Below are positions 7,036 to 14,293 of a stretch of 17,577 bases of DNA, one piece after another. A program made the position numbers and the translations under genes. The stretch covers positions 1 to 17,577 of the forward strand of contig CAIMDR010000742.1 in the NCBI GenBank assembly GCA_903839795.1. The letters run 5' to 3'. How positions within the stretch are numbered: position 1 is the stretch's first letter; every line of letters begins with the position of its first letter. The DNA comes from an uncultured Methylococcaceae bacterium (lineage in GTDB: Bacteria > Pseudomonadota > Gammaproteobacteria > Methylococcales > Methylomonadaceae). The notes under the pieces were generated by a model. It worked only from the letters and a program-made list of their open reading frames with translations, was not told the DNA's origin and searched no databases.

Positions 7036-9009
7036 TTACTTGCCGGCATTAGGATCTGTTGGCGGCACAATCTTAAAGCGAATCATCATGGCGTGATCTT
7101 CATGCACTACGTTATGGCAGTGCATGGGGTAATCACCAACCCAATCACGGAACTGCATGTTGAAAGTAATACTCGTTGACCCCGTCGTTCCTTGGGCGGC
7201 ATCACCAATTCTCACCACATCTTTTCTGGATAAGTCATCGAGTGCTGTGGTTGCATTACCGTTGCGTTTGGTAATCTGGAATTCCTCATGATGGATATGC
7301 ACCGGATGTGACCAACCACCGGGCGAAGTCAGTGTCCACTCTTCCTGAGAACCTTCTATCGGATAAGCACTGACAATAGTTGGATTAAAGAACTTGCCAT
7401 TAACGTTCCAGGCACCATTACTGGTACCAAAGTCAAACTTGCGCCTGATTTTTATAGGGTTTTTAGTACGATCAGGCATGGGCACCATCACCTGAGTTTG
7501 TAGCGTTGCTAACGATGCACTGTTATCAACCACAGTGGCGCTTGAAACGATGAACTTAAGCAATTGGGTTTTACTGCTGGAGGCTAAAATCTTGCCGGTA
7601 GTGCCTTTGCCGTTGAGTTGTTCGAGACGATTTTCCAGGTAAATCACATCGCCAGGATTGTATTTACTAAAATCAATGATAACGTCGGCGCGCTCTGCAA
7701 CGCCCAAACGTATGCTGGACACAACTTGCGCCTTGGGCAACAGATTGCCACAATTGGCGATGCGGGTCATGGTAATTGGCACAGTAGTATTGGCGCTGCT
7801 TAACGACAGTTCAATAAAGCGCGAAGGCCCCGCATCCAAGAAGCGGAACCGGTATTTACGGCGATCAACCGTCAAATAAGGTTTAATCTTAAAGTTAACG
7901 GTTTGCTGATCGCCAAGAATGCCTTCAATATTAAAGTTGTCAAAAAATAGCTGTCCGGTTTGATCCAGCACCTTGTCAGTAAACAGCAAAGGAATATCAT
8001 ATTGACCACTGGGTAACCTTAAACCGGTTGTTTCATCATCGGTATCCAGATTAATATCTTTACTGAAAAGGGTATAAAAAGAAGCCATACCTTTATAAAC
8101 ATTTTGCGACGTAAAATCCATCCGGTGGTCATGAAACCACAGCGTACTTTGGGTTTCTTGCCAATCACCCGGACACCATTTGCCATTAGGATGATAGGTT
8201 CCGGTTTTGTGGGTGCTGGCAAAACCGGCACGTATATTGGGATACCAATAGTCCCACCACTTACCGGAATCAAAAAAGCGCATCGGCCCGCCATCGGATT
8301 CTGGAGGATTATGAGCATTATGAAGATGCGGCGAACACTGATTGATGCCAAAGCCTTGTGTATCCCTGCCGTTTTTGGGCAAGCCATTGTACATGCGCAT
8401 CAACACTGGCGAGCCATACTGCGCCTTTAAACGTAACACGCCGGTAGCAAAGTCGCCCTTGCTATTGGGATTAATATCAACGTAAGTCCATACCTTGGAA
8501 TTAAAAGTAGGGTACTCAGCGGCAGAATAAAAATTCCAGTCAATCTCCTTGGCCATCAACTCATATTTGGTACAAGCAGCCAAGCCACCCAATTCATCCC
8601 AACGTTGATGCTCTTCTGTGCGCGCCTCGGTAAAATTCTCATAACCGCCAATGGGGCCATTGCCAGGGTTATAAAGGTTCTGGGTTTCCAGACACTGACC
8701 TTTTTCGGCCACGGGGCCCAAAAAATTACCCACAGAAACAGCCGTTTTAGGTATGGGCAGCGCCTCAGTCCAAGGCATAGTACACGGCGGACTGATCATG
8801 CCGTTCGTTGTCGCCGCTTCCGCCAGATTAGGCAGAAAATTACGCCCGCCTATGGCTGTCAGTCCACCCACGCCGGCAGTTAAACCCATTTTAAACAAAT
8901 CCCGTCGCGATACTCCAGCCGCTTCTATGTCCCTGACTTCTTTCATGTAGCGTTCAACAATCTTCTCTTGCCGACTGAAGTTAGTCGCTTTTATAATTTT
9001 TTTAAACAT
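7036..9009 (-). CDS. Tat-exported multicopper oxidase, 657 aa
   Basis: All four copper-binding motifs of a laccase-type MCO are present: H228-L-H230, H293-D-H295, H568-P-V-H571-I-H573 and H630-C631-H632-x3-H636-x4-M641. Type 1 copper would be held by H568, C631 and H636 with Met641 axial, and the trinuclear centre by the remaining His pairs. Such enzymes oxidise metals or organics with one-electron steps and reduce O2 to water. The N-terminus carries SRRDLFKMG (34-42), a twin-arginine signal, after an unusually long 33-residue polar leader, with a likely cut after LAEA (65). The start is supported by AGAGGA 7 nt upstream. It precedes a Sco gene by 34 nt. It is a paralog of the 933-residue MCO upstream (shared KPY...RKYRFR, QNVYKG, HEDHAM) but lacks that protein's extra N-terminal and inter-motif segments. 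Substrate is unknown. Confidence 0.95.
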   Translation of the reverse strand: MFKKIIKATNFSRQEKIVERYMKEVRDIEAAGVSRRDLFKMGLTAGVGGLTAIGGRNFLPNLAEAATTNGMISPPCTMPWTEALPIPKTAVSVGNFLGPVAEKGQCLETQNLYNPGNGPIGGYENFTEARTEEHQRWDELGGLAACTKYELMAKEIDWNFYSAAEYPTFNSKVWTYVDINPNSKGDFATGVLRLKAQYGSPVLMRMYNGLPKNGRDTQGFGINQCSPHLHNAHNPPESDGGPMRFFDSGKWWDYWYPNIRAGFASTHKTGTYHPNGKWCPGDWQETQSTLWFHDHRMDFTSQNVYKGMASFYTLFSKDINLDTDDETTGLRLPSGQYDIPLLFTDKVLDQTGQLFFDNFNIEGILGDQQTVNFKIKPYLTVDRRKYRFRFLDAGPSRFIELSLSSANTTVPITMTRIANCGNLLPKAQVVSSIRLGVAERADVIIDFSKYNPGDVIYLENRLEQLNGKGTTGKILASSSKTQLLKFIVSSATVVDNSASLATLQTQVMVPMPDRTKNPIKIRRKFDFGTSNGAWNVNGKFFNPTIVSAYPIEGSQEEWTLTSPGGWSHPVHIHHEEFQITKRNGNATTALDDLSRKDVVRIGDAAQGTTGSTSITFNMQFRDWVGDYPMHCHNVVHEDHAMMIRFKIVPPTDPNAGK

Positions 9010-9190
9010 GACACATTCCTCTTAAATTTAGACTATTGCGCTACAACGACTTACCTTGATTTAGTAAACTACAGGTTGGGTTATTAATTACGCAGTGGTA
9101 ACGAGTACCTTTTTTAAATATTTTTTTATTGATTTGAACCTTTGATCATTACTCTGGAATTAATTACCAAGAAGATACAAAATGCCTTCT
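9010..9190 (-). promoter_or_regulatory. Leader/promoter region of the 657-aa multicopper oxidase (copy A of a duplication)
   Basis: This AT-rich stretch directly precedes the oxidase start and holds its Shine-Dalgarno. It is matched by a second copy about 242-249 nt further upstream. The best-kept block, on the plus strand, is CTTTTTTAAATATTTT, then TTTGAACCTTTG (from 9133), then GGAATTAATTA. Sequence kept in two otherwise decayed copies is a good candidate for the control region. I could not assign a sigma factor or regulator. Confidence 0.55.
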
Positions 9191-9198
9191 TGTTGGTT

Positions 9199-9258
9199 AA
9201 TAAAGCATTCGACTGCTTGCTAACTGACGTTTGACGCCTTGCTGATTTTTTAAAACAT
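9199..9258 (-). pseudogene. Decayed copy of the first ~20 codons of the multicopper oxidase gene
   Basis: Read from the ATG at 9256-9258, this segment translates as MF*KISKASNVS*QAVECFI, where * is a stop. The real gene starts MFKKIIKATNFSRQEKIVER. The frame is kept apart from a two-codon gap, with stops in place of Lys3 and Arg13. The upstream sequence (ATGTGTCATG and beyond) is also shared with the real gene. The remnant runs at once into the leader of the intact gene, so the rest of this copy has been deleted or was never duplicated. Confidence 0.75.
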
Positions 9259-9440
9259 GACACATTTCTCTCGTTTTTGACTTGCTACGCCCGCTCTATC
9301 GGTTGTGGTTTTAATAATGCAGTTTGGATTAGCGACCTACATTATTAATAACTTTTTTAAATATTTTCTGTTGCTTTGAACCTTTGGATATCACGTTGGA
9401 ATTAATTATCAGCAACACACAAAAACCATTATTTATAGCC
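9259..9440 (-). repeat. Second copy (B) of the multicopper oxidase leader region
   Basis: It is a diverged direct repeat of 9010-9190. ACATGACACATT recurs at 9255-9266, versus 9006-9017 in copy A. CTTTTTTAAATATTTT, TTTGAACCTTTG (from 9375) and GGAATTAATTA recur in the same order with small indels. It stands upstream of the decayed gene start, as a promoter should, and may still fire toward the intact gene. Confidence 0.7.
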
Positions 9441-9888
9441 GACGGGGCTTCAACCTATTAAGAATCCAATCAATCAGGAATATCATTACTTAAGCAACGG
9501 CCATGCCATAACATTTAACCCAATGATTTTTATTAATTAAATGTTTTTTATACCTAAAAAAAACCGGTTTGATGATGGAGGTACTGTAATTTTTTTGATA
9601 CACACGCGGGTAGATTTAAGAATCAGTCCGGAAATCACTGTAATAATTGTGTTACATAAAGACGGGGAAATTTGCAGGCCAAGTCTGGGAGGGACAAGCT
9701 GATTGCAGTACCGGATAACTGCAATAATGCGCCAATGATTTAGAAGACAAAACCTATTAAATACAGTGGGATGGGGAATTAATGAATGATTAACGGAGTT
9801 GCTACAATGCCTCTTTAAGCCCCTGAATGCGTGGGTAAAAAGACTGGATAGGATATTATTTTGAACTGTTACAAACTTAATACACCTC

Positions 9889-9926
9889 ATACCACCACAA
9901 ATGTGTCCAGACGTTTGTGGTGGTAT
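9889..9926. other. Long hairpin with ACCACCACAAA arms
   Basis: ATACCACCACAAA (9889-9901) pairs perfectly with TTTGTGGTGGTAT (9914-9926). Three more inner pairs, one of them G-U, leave a six-base loop. It lies about 180 nt past the Sco-cytochrome gene. No U-run follows on either strand, so termination is uncertain. Alternatives are an operator, a mobile-element end or a dispersed palindrome. Confidence 0.5.
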
Positions 9927-10053
9927 TGATCAATTACTGAATAGTTACTTTAGAATTGCCCCCCATTACTCAAGCTTTGAAAACTATACAGCCTTCAAAC
10001 GTTTCAGTGGGAGAGTACAAGGTTCGTTTTATAAGTCAAACTATTCAACTACT

Positions 10054-10086
10054 TAATGGATTTGGATTTTAACCAACGTTCCATTA
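10054..10086 (-). terminator. Candidate stem-loop after the Sco-cytochrome gene
   Basis: TAATGGA (10054-10060) pairs with TCCATTA (10080-10086), and inside it TTGG (10062-10065) pairs with CCAA (10073-10076). It begins about 20 nt past the stop codon, the usual place for a terminator. The stem is AT-rich and no U-run follows, so it is a weak candidate. Confidence 0.3.
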
Positions 10087-10105
10087 GTTGTCCTCATACT
10101 ATTTT

Positions 10106-11053
10106 TCAGCCCTTAACCTCCTTGCTACTGGCGTCCATATAAATAATCAACTCTTCAACTTCGCTATCACTGAGTCTTAAATTTGGCATCAATATTTTTT
10201 TGTAACGGTTATACAAATCCACGGCAATTGGATCTTTATCAGCCAGTACTTTATCAGGGGTTTTAATCCAACGCGTCAACCAAGCCCTATCACGCATTTT
10301 CGTCACTCCCTGTAAACCGGGACCCAAGCCATCTTCTTTGCCTATGCTATGACAGACTTCGCAGTTGGAACGGAACAGCGCCTCACCACTAGATTGAGCC
10401 GGAACTCTATCTGCCTCGTGGTTGCCCGTCAAAGTAGCTGTGGATTTGGTTTGTAACCGTGTTCCCAGTACACGCACCAAAGCTTTGGTTTCTTCAAAGG
10501 GTGAACGCTTGATCCACTGCCCTGCCTGTTCATTGCCCATCAAAATACTGATGCCATGTTCATTAAGCGCCTTTTCAGCCTGACCATCACTGCGATACAT
10601 GCCCAGCTTTTGGCGTAATAAAGTGACATCTTCCGGACGACCGGTCAAAAATGTCCACCCCGGCCCTACGTTAAATCTTTCCGCATAGTCTTTTAATTCG
10701 TCAGGTTTATCCCTATCACCATCAATACTAATTGAATAAAACACCACATCCTTCCCCATACGGTCACCCAGCGCCTTTTGAACCTTTCGAAGTGCGGCGG
10801 TTTCCAGCGGGCAACTATCGGTGCAGCGTGTGTAGATAAAATTAATGGCAAACACTTTGTCCTTGATCAGATCGTCATAAAAACGAACTTTTTTACCGTC
10901 TTGGGTCACTAATTCCACATTCGGGAAATAGTTAACTCCCCAAGCCGAGCCTGGTGGGGCAGCCCATGCCAGGCTGCCCCCCAAGTTCACAGCGAGGCCG
11001 GTCAGTAAGATCAAGAAAGCTCTAACACCTGCACTTGCGATCTTCGCATTCAT
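10106..11053 (-). CDS. Sco copper chaperone fused to a C-terminal cytochrome c domain, 315 aa
   Basis: The start has a strong Shine-Dalgarno (AAGGAG, 8 nt before ATG) and a Sec signal cut near AWA (31). Residues ~35-200 form a SCO1/SenC domain with copper ligands C77-T-D-S-C81 and H166 (NEHG). Residues ~220-310 form a class I cytochrome c domain: heme site C231-E-V-C234-H235, GLGPGLQGV after it, and a likely axial Met289 in LMPNL, with a closing EVEELIIYM helix. It would bind copper and pass electrons in the periplasm within one chain. It lies 26 nt after the 933-residue multicopper oxidase and is surely in the same operon, so the obvious tasks are metallating that enzyme or carrying electrons to or from it. 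It is a paralog of the stand-alone Sco protein at 6351-7001, which lacks the cytochrome. Sco-cytochrome fusions are known but less common than single-domain forms. Confidence 0.95.
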   Translation of the reverse strand: MNAKIASAGVRAFLILLTGLAVNLGGSLAWAAPPGSAWGVNYFPNVELVTQDGKKVRFYDDLIKDKVFAINFIYTRCTDSCPLETAALRKVQKALGDRMGKDVVFYSISIDGDRDKPDELKDYAERFNVGPGWTFLTGRPEDVTLLRQKLGMYRSDGQAEKALNEHGISILMGNEQAGQWIKRSPFEETKALVRVLGTRLQTKSTATLTGNHEADRVPAQSSGEALFRSNCEVCHSIGKEDGLGPGLQGVTKMRDRAWLTRWIKTPDKVLADKDPIAVDLYNRYKKILMPNLRLSDSEVEELIIYMDASSKEVKG

Positions 11054-11079
11054 CGATATAACTCCTTAAACCAAACAAC

Positions 11080-13881
11080 CTAGGGATTAGGTACGGATGT
11101 TACTGGAACATCTGCCGCACGTTGACCAAAAGTTGCCGGTATAACCAACTTCTTGGCCTGCGTGGTGGTAGTACTACCGGTGTCAGCCGTTGGCAGTTTG
11201 TAGGTTGTCCCAAAGCCGGGTGCATCATATTCCACACCACCCCACTCCGGATAAGGTGTGCGCACCCATTTGGCATGATCGGCATTTTCAACATCCCAAC
11301 GCAACAACATGGCATGATCTTCGTGCTGGGTATTATGGCAATGTTGCACATAGGTTCCGGTAAAATCACGGACACGAATGGCTACATCGACATCGCCAGA
11401 GGAATTAATTTCAGGCCCGATACGATACATATCCTTACGACCCAGTCTTTCCCAAGGCGGCGGTGTTAAACCGTCGCGTTTGATGATTTGACCTTCCTCG
11501 AAATGAATGTGGGCAGGATGTGACCAACCAGCAGCGTTGTTAACCAAATGCCAAATTTCCACCGAATTTTTGGTTGGCGCTGCTGAAATACGGTCAATAT
11601 CAGCATTCAGTCCCGGGCCGTCATCAGTAGCAATAGTCCACGGCAAACCATCAGTAACGGCATCCGGTTTTTTGCCGTAAATAAAGGTGCGATGTTTGGC
11701 AGAAGCCAGTTCAGCCGGTGTGAAGGTTGGTAACGGCAACAGCACTTTACCGGGTACGGTTTTCTTGGTTTTTGGGTCGATTACCGTTTCCGTGTACTCG
11801 GCAGGATTTAAACTGTTGTCAACTTGGCCGGCAGGTAACGGACGCAAACGGAACTCCATAAACTTGCCAATGGCCAAATCAGTGTCGTTGTAAGTGTTTT
11901 TCGCACCGTTAAAAGCATTAAAAGCGGCGGCTAAAGTAACCGGTTTGACCTTTGGTCCCGCTCCCGTTGTGTGTTCCATTAAGTTAACCAAATACACTTT
12001 ACGGACACCTTTGGCATACAGTGGCGCAAAATCGACCACAATATCATAACGTTCGGCGATAGACTGTGTGGGCAAGCCCTGCCCCGCTGCCGCGTTGGGA
12101 TAAGCTACCGCGTGCTGCATAAGATTACCGTCATTGGCAATCTGGTGGAACGGAACCTGAATACCGTTTTGATCGACCACGGCAATTTTCATATAGCGCG
12201 AGACACTACCGTTAAGTATGCGAAAACGATATTTACGGGCACGAACGTCCATATAAGGTTTGTAGACCCAATTCACCGTCATCACGTCACCCAGAAATCC
12301 ATCGGTAATCAATGGATTAAAGTAAAGTTGACCAAACAGATCAAACGCCTTGTCAGCCAATACCAAATTGACGTCATAATCGCGGTTACCCCAACTTTTC
12401 GCGGTGCCACTCGGTAGACGCAGGTTAACGCCGTCATTGATTTCCTCATTGCCGCGATCAATCGCACTGTAATAGTTCATCATCGCCGCGTTGCCTTTGT
12501 AGACATTTTGCGCAGTGAAATCAAGCATGTGGTCATGGAACCAATGAGTACTCATGGTTTCACGGTAATCACCGGGAACTTGGATAGTACCCGTTGCAGG
12601 ACAAGTCACTTTGTCTATAACCTCTCCCGGCGTACAAGGCATTGCTGCACGCTTGTCGCTTGCTGCTGTATTAATACTATCGTGACCGGCCAATACCATC
12701 GGCCAACGATAGTCATAATACTGCCCAGGATAGAAGTAAGCACCCGCAAAGCCGTCACTTTCAGCAGGATTGTGACCATTGTGTTCATGAGTACTGATGG
12801 TATGGGTACCGAAACCATTATTGGTGGCTTGGTCAATTGGCAACGCATTATGATGACGGAACAAAATGGTTTCACCGTAACGAGCCATCAACAATTTGGG
12901 TGGTATAGTGCCATCAAAAGTCCATACCGAGTTTTTGTCCTGAACCGGCATTAAAGGATGAACCTGGACATCAATGCCCTTGGTTGTACCTTCAAATTGC
13001 GGAAGATAACCTGTTGCGCTGACCTCAGTGGGGGCAAACTTATCCCCTGCCAGCGTGCCGGCAAGCGGCCCGCCCGGTAGATAGGGAGAAGTCACCGTAT
13101 TATAATTAAGCCCCCCCGGGCCAAACTCACTCCATTTGCCAACGGTCTGACTATAGCCATGTAACTGGAACTTGTCGCGAGCCCCGCCGCTGGTTCGAGC
13201 ACCGGCTTGGATGGCTTGAAAAAACTTTACCGGTTGGAACTCATTCCAACGTTGATGTTTAAAATCATCTTCACCCGGACGACCATCCATAGGCATGGAT
13301 AACAATCCGGTAGTGTTTGGATCGCAAGCTTTAATATCATCTGACCAAGGATTGGCGTAGATAAATTTACCGTTTTCATCCTTTTCGGTGTGAGCTAATT
13401 CATTTGGTAATGGATACAATGCTTTATTTTTAATAATCGAATCAAGGCCGGTATTATCAACATTACCGGTGCAGTCTGTATTACCAGCCGAATCAAAAGG
13501 TCGTGGCAGTGTTGTTTTACTAATATCCACTTTAGAAAGACCATTGGAGTCTTTGTAATCCTGTAAACCAAACTCCTCGAATAGTACTACGCGAGCACTA
13601 AAAGGTTTGGCACCGAATAACGGACTGGGTTGGCTGAGTCCGGAGGGAACCGTCAATACCCCTGCATCCGCTGGACTAGTTGACAGTAAACTACCCGTCA
13701 ATAAGGCGATAGCCATACCTAAATTTGAGGCTGGATTCCTTTCATTAATAGCAAAATCGATGCTGGCTAGTGCTGGATTTGTAGCAGGCTGGCAAAAACC
13801 CCGATTTGGAACTTTATCAGCTAACTTCTTACATCGTATTTCAGTATTTTTATTTACACTAAAATTATTAGTGTTGTTCAT
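11080..13881 (-). CDS. Long secreted multicopper oxidase, 933 aa
   Basis: Numbering here counts from an in-frame ATG five codons earlier (13894-13896). I prefer the ATG at 13879-13881 because GAGAGG lies 8 nt before it and overlaps the earlier ATG. Copper motifs are complete: H370-E-H372, H454-D-H456, H793-P-A-H796-I-H798 and H852-C853-H854-x3-H858-x4-M863. It therefore has a type 1 site with axial Met and a trinuclear centre. Laccase-type MCOs are usually 450-650 residues. The excess is a ~50-residue polar leader before the hydrophobic export segment (59-72, cut near ADA), a long N-terminal region with LFEEFG (105-110), and segments between motifs 2 and 3. There is no twin-Arg motif, unlike its paralog at 7036-9009. 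A Thr-rich stretch lies near the C-terminus (905-912). LFEEFG and the length recall the large metal-linked MCOs (MofA/OmpB type), but those are longer still. Substrate is unknown. Confidence 0.93.
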   Translation of the reverse strand: MNNTNNFSVNKNTEIRCKKLADKVPNRGFCQPATNPALASIDFAINERNPASNLGMAIALLTGSLLSTSPADAGVLTVPSGLSQPSPLFGAKPFSARVVLFEEFGLQDYKDSNGLSKVDISKTTLPRPFDSAGNTDCTGNVDNTGLDSIIKNKALYPLPNELAHTEKDENGKFIYANPWSDDIKACDPNTTGLLSMPMDGRPGEDDFKHQRWNEFQPVKFFQAIQAGARTSGGARDKFQLHGYSQTVGKWSEFGPGGLNYNTVTSPYLPGGPLAGTLAGDKFAPTEVSATGYLPQFEGTTKGIDVQVHPLMPVQDKNSVWTFDGTIPPKLLMARYGETILFRHHNALPIDQATNNGFGTHTISTHEHNGHNPAESDGFAGAYFYPGQYYDYRWPMVLAGHDSINTAASDKRAAMPCTPGEVIDKVTCPATGTIQVPGDYRETMSTHWFHDHMLDFTAQNVYKGNAAMMNYYSAIDRGNEEINDGVNLRLPSGTAKSWGNRDYDVNLVLADKAFDLFGQLYFNPLITDGFLGDVMTVNWVYKPYMDVRARKYRFRILNGSVSRYMKIAVVDQNGIQVPFHQIANDGNLMQHAVAYPNAAAGQGLPTQSIAERYDIVVDFAPLYAKGVRKVYLVNLMEHTTGAGPKVKPVTLAAAFNAFNGAKNTYNDTDLAIGKFMEFRLRPLPAGQVDNSLNPAEYTETVIDPKTKKTVPGKVLLPLPTFTPAELASAKHRTFIYGKKPDAVTDGLPWTIATDDGPGLNADIDRISAAPTKNSVEIWHLVNNAAGWSHPAHIHFEEGQIIKRDGLTPPPWERLGRKDMYRIGPEINSSGDVDVAIRVRDFTGTYVQHCHNTQHEDHAMLLRWDVENADHAKWVRTPYPEWGGVEYDAPGFGTTYKLPTADTGSTTTTQAKKLVIPATFGQRAADVPVTSVPNP

Positions 13882-13896
13882 GGCTTTTCCTCTCAT

Positions 13897-14293
13897 AAAA
13901 GAATTTAAAAAACTGCGCCAGTGCGCAACTATTTCTAAACTAATTCAACTATACTTTGCTTTAAGGTAAGGCTGAATAAACTCAGAAGGGGTGGTGTGGG
14001 GTGCTCAACGCACCTAAATTTAAAAGTCTGTTTACTTTTTATTACCAAATCAATTGCGGATGTTATTTAAACGGCATCCAGCACAGCCCGAAACCCTGAG
14101 TTAATAACGGATTCCGGGAACATGCATAAGCGCCATTCTAAAAACATCTCATCTAACAAGGTTTACATCAGTATTTTGCGTAATTATTCAGCCCCCTTTT
14201 TTTCAAAGAGAGGAGCTGAATACTTACTATTTTGCTTACTAAACAAGGCCATTTAAAAAAATGGACTTTACACACTTACGATAGTGATTTTTA
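13897..14293. other. Intergenic region upstream of the long multicopper oxidase
   Basis: There is no gene here. It must hold the promoter of the MCO-Sco pair and the 3' end of the HAF/HYR gene. Dyads seen: TGCGC/GCGCA (13914-13918/13923-13927), a short operator-like repeat about 35 nt upstream of the start; GGTGC/GCACC (14000-14004/14010-14014); and TATTCAGC/GCTGAATA (14185-14192/14215-14222). The last lies about 75-110 nt past the HAF/HYR stop and may end that transcript, though no U-run follows. I found no copy of the leader repeat of the other oxidase here. Confidence 0.5.

Larger units (their letters stand above)
9441..10105. other. Intergenic region with dyads between the two oxidase-Sco modules
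   Basis: No credible gene is seen. A 117-codon minus-strand frame (9537-9890) has no domain, an odd Phe/Cys/Asn-rich composition, and begins inside a hairpin. Dyads stand out instead: ATTGCAGT (9702-9709) with ACTGCAAT (9718-9725), a perfect 8-bp operator-like repeat; the long hairpin at 9889-9926; and a hairpin just after the Sco-cytochrome stop codon at 10054-10086. Distal promoter or regulatory functions for the downstream oxidase are possible. Confidence 0.45.

Noticed and set aside
9537..9890. A 117-codon minus-strand open frame in the gap between the modules
   Set aside because: It has no domain, an odd composition, no clear Shine-Dalgarno and a start codon inside a hairpin. It is most likely a chance frame in AT-rich DNA.
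9889..10086. CRISPR-like or integron-like repeats in the long gap
   Set aside because: The dyads differ from each other in sequence and length and are not regularly spaced.
11080..13881. Naming the long oxidase mofA or ompB
   Set aside because: Only the LFEEFG-type segment and large size suggest it. Known members are longer and the rest cannot be compared by eye.
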